This document shows positions 44,777 to 57,547 of a stretch of DNA of 64,000 nt, piece after piece. Origin of the DNA: Cerioporus squamosus. Its lineage: Eukaryota > Basidiomycota > Agaricomycetes > Polyporales > Polyporaceae. Positions within the stretch are counted from its first letter, which is position 1; the number at the start of each line of letters is the position of its first letter. The stretch spans positions 992,001 through 1,056,000 of the forward strand of contig JABYQS010000001.1 of assembly GCA_022592435.1 (NCBI GenBank), read 5' to 3'. Both the position numbers and the translations under genes were made by a program. Below the pieces are notes generated by a model. The model was not told the origin of the DNA. It did not search any database and saw only the letters and a list, made by a program, of their open reading frames with translations.

Positions 44777-46435
44777 ATGGGTCAGCAGACGTCCAAAAAG
44801 TCGAAGAAGGGCGGCAAGGATAAGGAGAAGGATGCCAACGGCGACGCAGCTCCTGATGCCCAGGGTGCCGACGCCAACGACACGCCCCAAGGCAGCCTCT
44901 CCCGTGCAACCGCACCGCACGATAGTTCTGGTCAAGGGAACGGCCATGATGCGAGCGCATCTACTCCAGGCACACCGGCCATGACTATCACAAGTCCCGA
45001 GGGCGGGACTGTCGTCTCAAACGGGAGTGGTTCACGTCCGCCAGGCTCCCCAGGATCCTCCCCGAGTGACGCATTGTCGGGAGCATCACCCCAGTCCTCA
45101 CCTCCTGTCCACGGCAAGCCTGCTCCGCTCGACATCCCCATCACGCACACCATCCTCTCCACCTCCCCGGGCTACCCTACACCCGGGTCTGCTGCGAGCT
45201 TCTCGGTTGGAGACCCATCAAGCCTAACCAAGGGCAACCCGAAGGAGGGAGGAGTGAAGCAGATGGATATTGATGATATGATCCAGAGGCTACTCGACGT
45301 TGGGTATACGGGCAAAGTGAGCAAGTCGCTCTGCCTCAAGAACGCCGAGATTGTTGCCATATGCCAGGCTGCGCGCGAGGTCTTCCTCAGCCAGCCGACG
45401 CTCATTGAGCTATCACCACCAGTGAAGATCGTTGGCGACGTGCACGGGCAGTACTCGGACCTCATCCGACTGTTCGAGATGTGTGGGTTCCCGCCCGCAG
45501 CGAACTACCTTTTCCTGGGCGACTACGTTGACCGCGGCAAGCAGAGCCTGGAGACGATCCTGCTCCTGCTCTGTTACAAGATCAAGTACCCAGAGAACTT
45601 CTTCCTACTCCGAGGCAACCACGAGTGCGCGAACGTCACGCGAGGTACGTCCCATGCTCATGTTGGCGCGCTTGCTTGTTCATCTGACGCCTCCAGTTTA
45701 CGGCTTCTACGACGAATGCAAACGAAGGTGTAACCTGAAGACCTGGAAGACGTTCATTGATGTCTTCAACTGCCTCCCCATTGCCGCTATTGTTGCGTCG
45801 AAGATCTTCTGCGTGCATGGTGGCCTCTCACCGTCGCTACACTCCATGGAGGAGATCAAGCGGATACAACGGCCGACAGACGTCCCCGACTACGGTCTGC
45901 TGAACGACCTGCTCTGGTCAGATCCGTCCGACACGGCAGTGGACTGGGAGGACAACGAGCGGGGAGTCAGTTACTGCTTCGGGAAGGCCGTCATCAACGA
46001 CTTCCTCGTGCGATATGACATGGACCTCATCTGCCGAGCTCACATGGTCGTGGAGGATGGATATGAGTTCTGGAACGACAGAACGCTGGTCACCGTATTC
46101 AGCGCACCCAATTATTGCGGAGGCGAGTCATCTTCGTCTTGCTTTGTCAACGCGCTTCTTTGTTCTGAACGTAAACCTATAGAGTTCGATAACTACGGCG
46201 CATGCATGAGGTCCGTACTGCCTTGTCTTCTTCCGGTCAGCTGAGCTTTCTCACCTTCGACAATAGCGTGTCGGAAGAACTACTTTGCGCCTTCGAGCTC
46301 TTGAAGCCGCTAGATGGACCAGCGCTACGAAAAGAAATGACCAAGGCCAAGCGGAAGAGGTGAGTTGCTGCTGTGTCGTACTTCCTTAGCGTGCTCACCC
46401 ATGTTCGTCCCAGCATGATGGCCACTACGACTTGA
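44777..46435 (+). CDS. PPZ1: PPZ-type serine/threonine protein phosphatase
   Basis: Fungus-specific PP1-related phosphatase that in yeast controls cation homeostasis and cell integrity. It starts [11 protein letters not shown], an N-myristoylation site. A Ser/Pro/Gly-rich regulatory region of about 150 residues follows. The PP1-like catalytic domain has [87 protein letters not shown] and [18 protein letters not shown]. All metal ligands are present. It ends KRKSMMATTT. Four exons are visible. The intron before FDNYGA (46124-46182) begins GCGAGT. In plain PP1 the long N-terminal extension is absent, which favours PPZ. Confidence 0.94.
46124..46182 (+). other. GC-AG intron in the PPZ gene
   Basis: The 59-nt intron GCGAGT...CTATAG joins APNYCGE to FDNYGA in phase 1. 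The family sequence is invariant here, so the junction is secure. Confidence 0.85.
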
Positions 46436-47525
46436 CCTGCGTCATGATATATCGCGCGTGGAGGTCTATACGAGTATAATCATTGTTGGAGTGCTACGCG
46501 GCCGTCCGCATACTGCACAATCGCCGCCGCCCTCGGGGGCGCGGGACTAGGGTCAAGCCTCGCTACCCACTGCCCGCCGAAATTTTCGGTAAAGCCCTTG
46601 GAGAAGGGAAGGTCCGGACGATTGTCGGTGTGCGCTCGACGCCATTGATCTCGGCCATCCTTAACTTAAAGTATCTTTCATTCATCACGTCGTCGCGTCT
46701 CTCTCTTCTGTGCTGCTGGCAATGTTCTCTGGGATTACGGACTGTCTTTTCTGTACACGCGCTGCTTTTGCATTCCATCGTCACCGTCTCCTAGTACGTA
46801 CGCCGCCGCCGCCCCACCTCCCATTCCTTTGTCTGTCCATGTCTCTCTACCCATTCACCTCACCTCTCGCTCGTCCATTTGGTCGCGTTACCCTCTCCTG
46901 TGCTATAGCCATTATCTCTCACCATTCAAAATCGCTCATCGACTTTGGTGCTGCCAGACTCATGGAACCTTCCTGCCCTATGGTCTGGAGGTGCAAGATG
47001 CAAAAAGGTTGCTGATAAGTACTCCCGAACTGCGGCGCCGACGTGTGACAATCTTGGGGCGGATCCAAGCTAGTCCATCCGAGCAGAGTGCATTCTCATA
47101 GTCTGTCATTTTGAAGTCCTGGCCGCAACGGTTGCACAGGTCGTATGCCGTAAGACATGCTACGTAGAAGCGTGCTTCCTGAGACTCTTTGCCTTCCTGG
47201 CAACCTATCGCCTGGGCGACACCGAGTTGTCGATATTCGAAGCCCTCAGAGGTGCCTGTTGTGCTGTAGATGTGCATAAACGCGACAAGTGAAGGCAAGT
47301 GTATGCGAGACGCTTTCATCGACTTCGTGCGCTGGTGTTTTGTCGACGGCTGCACGTTCGACACTGAATAGTGCGTCTTGCGACGGGCGCGGTGACCATT
47401 CATGCCGAGGAGATGATGCTCAGAAGATCTGTGCTACTACCTGAAGATGGTGAATCCAGGAGGAGGGATCAGAATTTGCAAACAGACGTAGGCAAGGGGC
47501 ACCTACATGGTCCAACACTCGCTGG
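46436..47525. other. Convergent intergenic region
   Basis: Between the PPZ and SLC35F genes. It holds a 141-codon frame at 46978-47403 (-), described separately; otherwise nothing recognised. Confidence 0.4.
46978..47403 (-). other. Unassigned 141-codon open frame
   Basis: Starts MNGHRARRKTHYSVSN, with a mid-part ARFYVACLTAYDLCNRCGQD that contains CNRC. There is no homologue I recognise and no introns. It sits immediately downstream of the SLC35F stop on the same strand and may simply be 3' UTR. Confidence 0.25.
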
Positions 47526-48958
47526 CTACCTCCCTCTCACCATGTCATATGCGAGCATTCCGAACGCGAAGACAATGGCGCTGCATCCCAAGATGCTCCA
47601 GATGGTAATCGTGTCCACTGCGTCGCCGAAGATCGCGTCCGATATGAACACGAGCACGATTGAGAGCAGGCTTCCAACGGAAGTCACAATAGGCCCCCAT
47701 ACACCCATGAGGACCTGAGACAGCGAGTTATAAGTTGACGTGCGACGGTACATGGATATAAGGAACGCACCATGAAGCCCGCGTTGAAGATCGAACCCGA
47801 CAGCGCGATGAGAGCTATCACACCATACGCTATTGCTCGGTGTGGGAGCGCAAAGGGCTCGATGTCCAAGAAATGCAGGATCGGAATGGGGATCCATAGG
47901 GTTAGGAAGGTGCATATGCCGATTGCAGATGTCAGCATATTGGGGTAGAGGCCGAAGGGAGGAGGATCGGTTGTCTCTTCGCGAGCCAGAAGGGGCGAAG
48001 CTGGACCATCCTCAATGCCATCAACAGTCTCTTCCAGAGAGGCGGCCAAGGGCGCGTAGTGGCGGTCAATCTGCACCTCGGGGTCGTCGGGCAGTGCAGC
48101 GTGCATCTTGTAGAGGACCTGGTAGGCACCGTAGATGATGGACGCAGCGAGGGTCAGAAGGTCGCCAACTAGGGGAGCCTTCTCTCCCTCGAGCAACGAT
48201 GCTATCGTAGGTTGATCTGTCGACGGACTGCTCTTCTCGTCGACCTCAGTCCCGGAGGAACCGTAGACGACAACGAGAGCTCCCGTGGTGGCGATGAGCA
48301 CCGCGATCAGGCGTCGAACATCCCACTTGACCCCAGATATGAGGACCGCGAACACATAAGCGAAGAATGCGTTTGTGTTCCACAAGGCCGTCACGTCGGT
48401 GAGACTGCAGACAGCACAGTCAGGTCAGGCGCTGCGCAGACACTGCATCACTCACGGAGCCAATACAACGGCTATGAACCAGAACAGAGACGGCAAGGTC
48501 ATCCCGACGGTGAGAAGCAGGCAGAGACGCAGCAACTTCCATGTCGGAAACTCCTGTGTGCCGGGTTCGTCTGTGTCCCGAAATGGAGCCAGATGTTGTT
48601 GGACGGCGACAAGAAGAATCTTGCGGAGCGAGCGGATGGAGTGCTTGGTCGTCGCAGACAGAAAAAGGATGTGCAAGGGGAGTGATAGGGCAAACGAGGA
48701 ATGTACAATATAGCTATGGCGTCATCAGCAATTCATTCGCGGCTGGAAGATGTAATGGCTCACAAGAGCAAGTACGGCTGGCGGAATCCCAGGTCGGCCT
48801 GCACATACTGGAGAGGATGTCACATGTGAATCGCACTCATCCATCCATGACAGAAGACACACCTGGGACAACTGGGTCTCCGCCACAAATGCGAGCAGAC
48901 AGACCACGAAGAGCCCGACGGCTTGTGGGCCTCCAAGGACACGCTGTCCGGTAGCCAT
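47526..48958 (-). CDS. SLC35F/EamA-type membrane transporter (Thi74-like)
   Basis: Drug/metabolite-transporter superfamily protein with about ten helices. It begins MATGQRVLGGPQAVGLFVVC, followed by YVQADLGFRQPYLL, YIVHSSFALSLPLHILF, LCLLLTVGMTLPSLFWF, TDVTALWNTNAFFAYVFAVL and LIAVLIATTGALVVVYGSS. After a polar loop come PLVGDLLTLAASIIYGAYQV and FGLYPNMLTSAIGICTFL. It ends VLMGVWGPIVTSVGSLLSIV and IWSILGCSAIVFAFGMLA. This matches SLC35F5-like vacuolar or Golgi proteins of fungi; the substrate is unknown. Four introns have matching phases. Confidence 0.88.
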
Positions 48959-49279
48959 CTAAAGGTCGTTCAAGAGTAAAAGGGACAGGTATTATCGCGC
49001 GGGCGGCATGAAGGTAGGAGGTTTATATCGTCGTCTGGACGAGAGTAGTGAGCTCACGGCTGCAAGCATTGAAGCAGGCAGGCCCTTCCGCCACCAAGCA
49101 GCGGAGGCTCTGCCGGATATAGAGCGCCCCGGCCTTCCTGTCCTATCACATGCCTCCATTTGACACACTCCCGCCGAGAAACGCCTATTGGAGTAATCTG
49201 CCGGCCGGCTCCGTCCTGTCGAGTCGAGAGCTCAGAGTCAGACAACGCGAGTGGGACAGACTCGGATTGCTTGACCGTC
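48959..49279. promoter_or_regulatory. Divergent promoter of the SLC35F and bL36m genes
   Basis: About 320 bp between two outward-facing start codons. No specific element recognised. Confidence 0.4.
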
Positions 49280-49588
49280 ATGTTGCGCGCACTCCTCGCC
49301 TCCAGCCGTCCACTCCTGTCGCGCTTCAGGCCGGCAACCCTTCCCCACACACATCACCATCACCATCCACACCATGGGCTCACCGCACATCCGGCAGCAA
49401 GTGTCGTTCTCTCGAGGGGGATGAAGGTCCGGGCATCTGTGAAGGTTATGTGCGATGGATGCAGCGTGGTGAAGCGGAAGGGGAGGATATACATCATTTG
49501 TTCGAAGAACCCGAAGCACAAGCAGGTGTGTGAGCAAAAGTGCTCGTGAGCGAATGTCGCTGACGCTTTTGAACAGCGACAAGGCTGA
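49280..49588 (+). CDS. Mitochondrial large-subunit ribosomal protein bL36m
   Basis: Nuclear-encoded bL36. Residues 1-50 form a mitochondrial leader ([18 protein letters not shown]) with an unusual natural run of histidines. The mature bL36 follows: [20 protein letters not shown] and [18 protein letters not shown]. The zinc ribbon CX2C...C...H is complete. One 50-nt intron from 49527 splits KHKQ from RQG and the stop. The ATG at 49280 is chosen because it gives an amphipathic Arg/Leu leader. Confidence 0.92.
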
Positions 49589-49685
49589 AGCTGGGACCCC
49601 ATCGCGCTCATACCCTCCTCGAGGGCACACCATTTATGCTTAGCATCATATAATACCTCGGCATGCATAGAAGGGGTCTACACGG

Positions 49686-50371
49686 TCACCGCACCCACAT
49701 CTGAAACTCGTATTGTACCCCGTTTTCTTCCTGTGTCCCTGCAGCGACCTCGAATCCAACCCACGTCTGCAACTCTCCATGCGAAGCTTGCCGCCATGGT
49801 TTCCCTTCACGTTCCCCGTCCGCAAGGAAGTCCGGCATGAAGACGTCGCAGTCTTCGAACGCTGGCGAGTGTATGCGCGTGAGGAGCACTCTGTCCACGA
49901 AGGACTCCGAGCTTGGTGGAAGAGCCAGTGTTCCACGGTACAGAGAGGCGCCTCCGATCACGAACAAGCGGTGGATCGGGGACTCCAAGAACTGAGGCTG
50001 CGATAGCCTCTCCAGTGTTGAGTCCAAGTTAGTGTGGAGATAGACAGGTGCGCAAGGCGCGACCGTGTCTGCGGGCAACCTGCGCGTCCCGTCAGTGAAG
50101 TTGTAGCGCAAAAACGTCGCCCCGCATACAACTCGTAGTGCTTGTTGCTGCTGATCACGACGTTGAGCCGCTTGTTCAGTGGCTTGAACTTCTGCGGTAT
50201 GCTCTCCCAAGTATTTCTGCCCATTACTACCGCGTTCATCGATCCTTCCGGTGCGCTCGTCGTAACGCGCTTGAAGTAGGCCATCTCCTTTGCCAGTCTC
50301 CATGGAAGCAGACCGCCTTGCCCGATGCCATTGTTGCGCGTAGCAGCGACGATGAGAGTGAGGCGGGTCAT
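49686..50371 (-). CDS. DFR1: Dihydrofolate reductase
   Basis: NADPH-dependent reduction of dihydrofolate for thymidylate, purine and Met synthesis. About 210 aa in two exons. It starts MTRLTLIVAATRNNGIGQGG, then LLPWRLAKEMAYFKRVT with the active-site Pro-Trp and acidic residue, VVMGRNTWESIPQKF, LNVVISSNKHYEL, IHRLFVIGGASLYRG, VDRVLLTRI, and ends YEFQMWVR. A 49-nt intron lies after YEL. It is convergent with bL36m, with only 97 bp between stops. Confidence 0.95.
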
Positions 50372-50610
50372 GGTTCGTGAGGAGTTGGCGTCAAGCAGAC
50401 CGCGAAGGACGTCGTCCTGGATTGCAAACCATCTAACTTAAACCCTATCTAACATAGAACTAGCGCTGAAACTCATTCTGTCCGTGTCGTCACTGGCAGT
50501 ACACATAGTATATAAACCGTCTAAATGAAGGAGATGAAGCAGAGATGGTGGGATATCGTGGAGTATAGAGTAGAATGGAAAGCGGATCCCCAGCCGGCAT
50601 CAGTGCACCC

Positions 50611-51983
50611 TCACGAGTACGGCGATCCATTCCGACCCGCAAGGGCATAGCTCTGCATCTGTTGTGTTGCGACGAGGAGTTGACCAGGATGCATGAAGTT
50701 GAGTGTGTACATCGAAAGGGTGACCAGCATTCCGTCGAAGACGTCTGTACATGTAGAGTGCAGTCAGCCCGGTTCACTGTAGGCGAGAGATAGTGGGAAA
50801 GACGTACTGAACAGCACCTGGGTATGGGCGATTTTACCGTTGAAACCGTCCGCGAACTCGATGATACGATAGACAGAACTGGACGTGGAGGATATGAGAA
50901 GAGTGGGATCCAGGAGAGACTGAGGAACAGACCGGATGTAGATGAGCACGGTACTGATGGTGATACCGGCCAAGAGCATCTTCATGTGGCGGTCTACGGG
51001 AACTCGCACTGCTGCCTCGCCGTAGGCCAGCTTGTGGAACGGCCTGTCATTCACGCGGCGCCAGACATACTCGCTCATGAAGAAGCAGAATACAGACATC
51101 GAGACTGGAAGTCGTGCTACGGTCAAGCTATGTCTTCTGGCTGAGCACCGTGGATACACTTACTGATCTGGACGACGAGACCCGCGATGATGATGTTGCT
51201 GCCCTGGAGCGCGGGAGGACTTGATTGAGGACGGTCACGTTCTGTCAATGAATATGGTCACTCACCAGGCGGGCCTTGTCGGGGTCGTCCGAACCCCCAG
51301 CAGCAATGCCACCACCACTACCTTGCACCAGAAGAGAGATGATATCCTGCTCGACATTAGAAAGACGATCCGCTGTCCTAGTGCCGCTACTCACGCCTGT
51401 CAGGAAGATCTTAGAGTCTGAACGTAGTCTTCGTGAATATGATGGTCGGCAGCAACGTAGAATTCGACGTACACAAAGCGGGACTCAGGCGACTGTACTC
51501 CGCTCCCAGTCGCCCAGTTATCCGACCAAACCCAATGAAGAGAGCGGCAACGAAAGGCGTCGGGGCAAGCACAAGGATGGACGTTCTGAGGCGACCGTTA
51601 GTACAAGCGACAGAGAACGCAAGAGAGGCTGCGCACTGGATGATGAAAGGCATTCGCTGGGTGGGATCGTAACTCGACTTTGTCCGCGCTCCCCAACCGA
51701 CGACTTCCGCGATGCCCGCTATGCACACAGTAGGCAGAAGCCACCATGCACGCGAGCGGATGGCTTGGAATCCGTGAAGAACTGGACAGAGGGGTTAAGA
51801 AACAGTAGTCGAACTAGGACAAGAAACCATACGGGTTGTGACACTGTACAAGATCACGAAGATGAAGCAGACGCTTCTTGTGGGCGTATAACCATACAAG
51901 TTGCTGATGTCGGTATTGTCTGGCGCGGAATGAGTATCTTACGGGCACGCATGTGACCAAGGCCACTTACTGGTCGAACTCAT
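50611..51983 (-). CDS. RTA1-like seven-TM protein, copy A
   Basis: Member of the fungal RTA1/lipid-translocating exporter family: plasma-membrane or ER proteins with seven helices, linked to resistance to 7-aminocholesterol and to sphingoid bases. The order is NLYGYTPTRSVCFIFVILYS, GFQAIRSRAWWLLPTVCIAG, EVVGWGARTKSS, APTPFVAALFIGFGRITGRL, DIVSLLVQGSGGGIAAG, RLGSNIIIAGLVVQ, MSVFCFFMSEYVWR, MKMLLAGITISTVLIYIRS, YRIIEFADGFNGKI and DVFDGMLVTLSMYTLNFMHP. Its start is MSSTSNLYGY with a 65-nt first intron. First of four same-strand paralogues. Confidence 0.88.
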
Positions 51984-53157
51984 CTTGCTCTCTTGACAGA
52001 AAAAGAAGCCACGAAGATGGCTGGTGGAAGTTCTAGGGAAGTAGAAGGGAAGAGATGAAAAGGGAGCGGCGATGTGACCCGCTGGCGAGGGCCGCTGAAG
52101 ACTTTATATTTCCCCTCGCAAACTGGTCGTCCCCCTACCTGTGTGCCAAGCGACAGGCACGCAGCAGCACAAGGGCCGACCACCGAGTCCAAAAAGCGCG
52201 GGCAGTAAGCCATGAGCAAAAGCCTTGCGTAATATAACGCGGAGACGGCACCGAGACAGCAAGGAGCCCACTCGAGTATGGCCATGCGTTACCTTCGAGC
52301 ACAGCTCCCCCGCTTAGATTGACAGTTCTGCCATTCTCCCGCGGCAGAAAGGATCACAGGGATCGACGCCAGGTTTCCTCCGCAGCTCGGGAGTTGATTG
52401 AAGGAGGATCCAGGAGTCGCCGACGTCCATGACTCGGGGTCCGACACCTCTCGAACGATTTCCTGTCCAAGTTGCTGCAACTGAGCTGCATTGAGTTTCT
52501 GCTAATATCTGTGAGCATTGCTATCGTGTACCGCAGCTCGTCAACCAACCTCTCGACATCTGTGGACCTGGTAGAGTCACGACGCGCAGCGCTGATCAGT
52601 GGTCAGCCTGATTGGACGCGTTCACAGCTTGTTACGCAACGCCATTAGCCACTCTCGGTCCGTCCCCCGAGAGAGCCTCATTTCCAACGTCTCCCTCTCT
52701 ACTTTCCTCAGCCCGTACATATGCTATACCGCACTGACCGGATATATGGGTTGCCCTGGTGAATTGCGTATGATCAGAGCTAACACATCTGATTTAGGCA
52801 TACTTATTGGTAGTAGAAGTCGCTGCGGGCCGCTCCGAGTCCTACCCATAACTTACGAACAACGCGAACACCGCGTTAGCGTCAAGCTCCTTCTCTGGCA
52901 GTGGTTCAAGGCCATGCAGCTTGTATCACTCACAGGTGGGCTGCGATCCAATATGCCGGACGAATGTGTCGTTCAGTACCATCGTGAAGCGACTCGTCGG
53001 AGCGAGCACAAGTTCATGCAATTTGGTTGATCGCCGGTGCTACTACAGGCGATTGCGATTGTATCGTATCTTTAGTCCATCGGTTCATAGCTAGTAGGCA
53101 TTCATAGAGTCCGTAGAGTATAAAAGAAAGACCCAAAGGAGAACCCTCGACCGGCGC
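51984..53157. other. Spacer between RTA1 copies A and B
   Basis: Includes a frame at 52289-52520 (-), listed separately, and a 143-codon frame at 52599-53030 (+) that I cannot assign. Confidence 0.4.
52289..52520 (-). other. Possible exon of an unassigned gene
   Basis: After a good acceptor (ATATTAG) the frame reads QKLNAAQLQQLGQEIVREVS, then SWTSATPGSSFNQLPSCGGN and SIPVILSAAGEWQNCQ, and stops at 52289-52291. Amphipathic helix and Cys pattern look protein-like. No upstream exon or family is identified. Confidence 0.22.
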
Positions 53158-54568
53158 TCAGACCTGAAGAGTCGCGGTGCTCGCGACCACATTCAAGTTC
53201 TTCATGCTATTGAGAGAATGAGAGTGCCGCTGGTCGTATTGGTGGAATAGACAAGCCGGGTGCAGCAGGCTAAGCGTGTACATCGCGAGGACCACCATCG
53301 CGCCATCAAGTACGTCTGAAGACATGGGTCATCAATGCCGAGTTCGCGTTTATAACTCAGAGGTCGGGACGTACTGAAGTAGATCTCGGTCTGGATGATA
53401 CGTCCGTTGAAGCCATCAGCCAACTCAATCGTACGGTAGATCGCACTGCGATCGAGCCGTCAGGAGCCGTTAGAGAGAATGAGAACGACGACGTACCGAA
53501 TGTAGAGGAACAATGTTTCTAGGCTGATGCCTATGAGCAACAACTTCATGGAGCTGTCCATGGGGTGCTTGTCTGTGTATGTGTCGGTCATGATTGTTTC
53601 GCTGGAGTTGTTCGCGAGAAGTAGCGGCCTTATAGGAGCCTCTCGGATGTAGCGGACCACGTACTCTGCCATGAGGATGGCAAAGACGGACAGCGAGACT
53701 AATCCGGCGATCAATATGTCAGAAACTGAGCTGATAATGGCTGGCACTGTCTTACTGAGCTGTAGGATGATCCCGGCCAACATGATTCTTGACCCCTGGG
53801 GAGACGAGTCAGTAAATGGTTCCACCTCGGCAGTTTGCGTTGCTCACCATCTGAGCGAGATCGTGGTCATCTGTACTGGCCGCGATACCACCTCCGGCGG
53901 ATTGCACAACCAGTGATACAAGATCCTGGTGAATTTTAGCGACGAGCGCCAAGGTACTCAACTAACCTGTACTCACGCATGTCAAGAACATCTTCGAGTC
54001 TACGCGGGGGCTCAGACCAGTAAACTCGGAAGCAAGATGTATAGTGCTCACAAAGGCTCGCACTGAGCCGACTGTACTGTTCGCCAAGGCGTGTAGACAG
54101 CCGCCCAAAGGCAATGAAAAGTGCGGCAACAAGAGGTGTGGGCGCGATAATGGTGCACACTATCCTGTCGAGAGGTTAGATGAAATCAAATCGGGTATGG
54201 CAGTACGTACTGCATGAGGTACGGATCGTCTGCGAGCGGCGCGTAGCTGGACCAAAGGCGCGCACTCCATCCAAGCACTTCACCAACCCCTGCAAGAACA
54301 GCCGTCGGGAGCAACCACCATGCCCGGCGATGAAGAGCTTGTCCAAGATGGAGAACTTCACAAAGGATCAGTCAAGACTGTAATGTCATATGTAAGAGAA
54401 AGACAGACCTGTGGAGACGACATAGAGAACAACGAATATGTAGCACACATATCTCGTTGGTATGTACCCGTAGGGTGACAGGAGTTCAAGGGGGACTTCT
54501 GCGACTCAGAGATTGGTGAGACAACTGAGGATCCAAAAAATAACTGAAAGCTCACCGCTTGTGCTCAT
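53158..54568 (-). CDS. RTA1-like seven-TM protein, copy B
   Basis: Paralogue of copy A with the same helix order. A short first exon (MSTSE) is joined across a 56-nt intron to VPLELLSPYGYIPTRYVCYI. Then LHRRAWWLLPTAVLAGVGEV, IVCTIIAPTPLVAALFIAFG, QDLVSLVVQSAGGGIAAS, GSRIMLAGIILQLSKTVP, VSLSVFAILMAEYVVRYIRE and MKLLLIGISLETLFLYIRYV follow, then the IYRTIELADGFNGRIIQTEI block and DVLDGAMVVLAMYTLSLLHP. The C-terminal tail differs from its neighbours. The conserved signature Gly-Trp-Ser-Ala-Arg (VLGWSARLW) is intact. Confidence 0.87.
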
Positions 54569-56145
54569 TGTGAGAGGGACAGAGAAGAAAAAAAGGAAGA
54601 GAGGGAGAAAGAAACCCGGTCCGGGATGGGAAAGGGGAGAAGAAGAGAATAATGTGCGACTCGAGGGTGGTTGCGACCATCTTATACCTCTCTCCGATTC
54701 CGGCGACCTGTCAAAACTTTGCCGCTAGCTAGCCGTGACGGGCTGCGGTATGCGCTGCAATGTCCGATCGTGGTGTGTGCGACGGTGCTGTAGACGAATA
54801 CTTGGCTATTCGAGTGCTTCGCTCTCTTTTACGCACCAACCATGCGCCGTTAGCTGGCTTGAAGGATCCGGTGCCTGACGTTTCGGATCCCTAAAAACAC
54901 TGAGACAATGTCAATGGGAGCGCAGACGGCGTCCACTACATGGCTTACCCATGGATGTGTACCGCTGTAATCGGCGGCGCGTACGACGTCGACGCAGCAG
55001 CCTCCATAGAGGGGGCCGTCGCGATCGGATAGCCTGGTATGATCGACCGGCCCGACAGAGAATGCCGGTTCTCCGGCGCATGCAAATTTGTACCTACCGT
55101 TGTGGTTTGGGGAGAAGGCAGTGGTGGTGGCACTGTTAACTGCCTGCGCACATCAAACGTTCGACCTTGCACACCTGCCAACGGCACACAGGTACGCAGC
55201 CGGAATGCGAGCTTGCGCCAAAAGAGTCGAACCTGATGATGGAGATTAGCATAGCTTTGCTGATTTACGTCGCGGTACGTACTCCCTGTTTCCCGAGGCC
55301 CGCAGTACGGCCTACTTCAAGCTTCGCACAGGCGTCGTTCGAACGTTCATGTCTCGCGTTGCTCTGTGAGATTCATCTTGAAAGCTTGGAATCAGCGAAA
55401 GCGGCGGCGTCGAATGCGGGTTCGGCCGACGACATCCAAGTGCGCCAAGTGGACGATTTCCGCAGCCCAATGCGCGGCGTAGGAGGCTGTGGTTCCCAAG
55501 CCGACCCTGAGTCAGCCTAAGAGCGTATCCCGGCGGACAGCCTGAAACACGGTCCTTAGAGTGATTCACCGACGTTTCATGGCACGCGGCCAGGGGATGG
55601 GCATGGAGAATACTGCTTGGCGTACGCTGCGCATGAGGGGACAGTGAACAGCGAGCGCAATGATGGGACCTGACGGCAGGTCATCTCAAGCCGATAGATA
55701 CCACTGAAAAAAACTGCGCAAGATCCCTGGCGTACAGGTCAGAGAAGGTAAATAAGTTGCGGCTAGTATGGTGACTATCGAGACAGTTTCGAGGAATGGG
55801 GAGACGAGATGCGATTCGGATGACGAACAGGAGATGCGGCGATGACTTTTCCATGATAGGCCCTTCTGCAGACGCCCGATCTAGATAGCGATTATACCGT
55901 TCATCCACTTCAGGTGCCTTCGTCTTTCAGAGTCGTAAGCAGGTGTCAATGATTACCCAGTCTAGTGTCAAGCTAACGTCCGGGAGTTAAAATCGACAAG
56001 ACAACTATTAAATTGCCAAGTACCAGTGGGCAACACGGACTTCCCACCTGCTGGGCCAGCTGCAACACCGTTGCGGAAACCCTCGCGAAAGTCAACGCAC
56101 AAGATAGTATAGCGAGTCCCAGCAAGCTAATGCATACGTCCATAA
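54569..56145. other. Spacer between RTA1 copies B and C
   Basis: 1.6 kb. Unassigned frames at 54945-55187 (-) and 55167-55520 (+) have protein-like stretches but no domain. No RTA1 remnant is visible. Confidence 0.4.
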
Positions 56146-57547
56146 TCATTTGGGCATCAAAGTTATCGATCCAGGAAAGACGTCGATGGCACTCAAGAGG
56201 CGGGCAGGGTGCAGGATGCTCAGTGTGTACATGGCCAGCACCACCATGGCACCGTCAAGCACATCTATGGGCATACCGCATAAGACAAATAGGTATTGCA
56301 TATGCGCCATTTGTACTCACTGAAGTAAACCTGTGTCTGGATGATACGGCCGGAGAAGCCATCGGCCAGCTCGATGGTTCGGTAAATAGCCCTAGTAGAG
56401 AATTAGCACGGTAGAAACAACAGCTTTGACTAGGAGACTGACCTGATATACAAAAACAAAGCTTCGAAGAAAAGTCCCAGAACGAGGAGTCTAATCTCTT
56501 CCGACAAGGGCTGCCTCATCCAGTCACCGGATGCAATGGTCTCACTGGAACTGTTTCCCAGGAGGGCGGTGGATTTCCACGGTGTGTCCTTCTGGTAGCG
56601 AATACAGTACTCCGTGGCGAGCATGCAGAACACCGTCAAGGAGACTGCAGTGGGGCAATAAGATGACTGAAGCGGAGAGTACTTGAACGAGGTTACACAC
56701 CAAGTTGGAAGACGATCCCAGCTAACATGATGTTAGAGCCCTACGGACACTACGTCAGCGCGAATTCAAGCAATCCTCGAAGAAGATCTTACCAGTTTGC
56801 CGACCTTGGGATCAAGGGCACTAGCTGCGATACCGCCCCCGACTGACTGGACAAGAAACCCAACAACGTCCTATATCAATAGAACATAAGCACGGTCCCG
56901 ACGACCACCCCACTCCATACTTACGCAGGTGAGGAAGATGCGCGAGTCTGTGCGCACATTGATTGAACGGGCTGTGGGCAGAGGAAAGATAATGTCGCAA
57001 CTCACAAAGGCGGGCATTCAGGCGACTATATTTCAGGCCGACCTGTCTGATAATCTTTCCGAACGTGATGAAAATAGCGCCAATGAGCGGCGTAGGAGCG
57101 ATGATAGTGCACACAATTCTGAAAAGGAATATGATGAGCGGTACGCAATTTCATCCGGGATGGGACCTACTGAATAAAAAATGGGGTTTGGTTAAGCGGA
57201 CTGTAGCTCGACCACAGCCGTCCGGACCAGCCGAGAGTCTCTCCAAAAGCCGCAAGGACCGCCGTCGGCAAGAGCCACCATGCACGGTATCGCACGGCTT
57301 GCAGAAGGTGTAGAACTGCATAATAATCAGTATTAGGACAACCGTTGAGTATGGTGAGCGCATGCACCCATGGAAAGGCCGAACAGAGTGAGGAATATGT
57401 AGCAGACGCTCCTTGTCGGCAGATAACCGTAGAAAGGAGACGTGAGGTTCCCCGAGGCGTCGCGGTCGGGTGGTTGGTCTAGGTAGTAGCTATGTCAGTC
57501 CTTGTAGGAGGCCTAGATAAGCTGCACTTACCACCAGTAGAGCTCAT
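56146..57547 (-). CDS. RTA1-like seven-TM protein, copy C
   Basis: Third paralogue. It starts MSSTG, then DQPPDRDASGNLTSPFYGYL with an N-glycosylation sequon, PTRSVCYIFLTLFGLSM, VLHLLQAVRYRAWWLLPTAV, FGETLGWSGRLWSSYSPLNQ, IVCTIIAPTPLIGAIFITFG, DVVGFLVQSVGGGIAASALD, SLTVFCMLATEYCIRYQKDT, EIRLLVLGLFFEALFLYIRS, and RTIELADGFSGRIIQTQVYF with DVLDGAMVVLAMYTLSILHP. The tail is short (SAIDVFPGSITLMPK). Closest in wording to copies B and D, which suggests tandem duplication followed by tail divergence. Confidence 0.87.

Noticed and set aside
49350..49385. Histidine run resembling an affinity tag
   Set aside because: It sits inside the natural mitochondrial leader of bL36m with mixed codons. No vector sequence is nearby.
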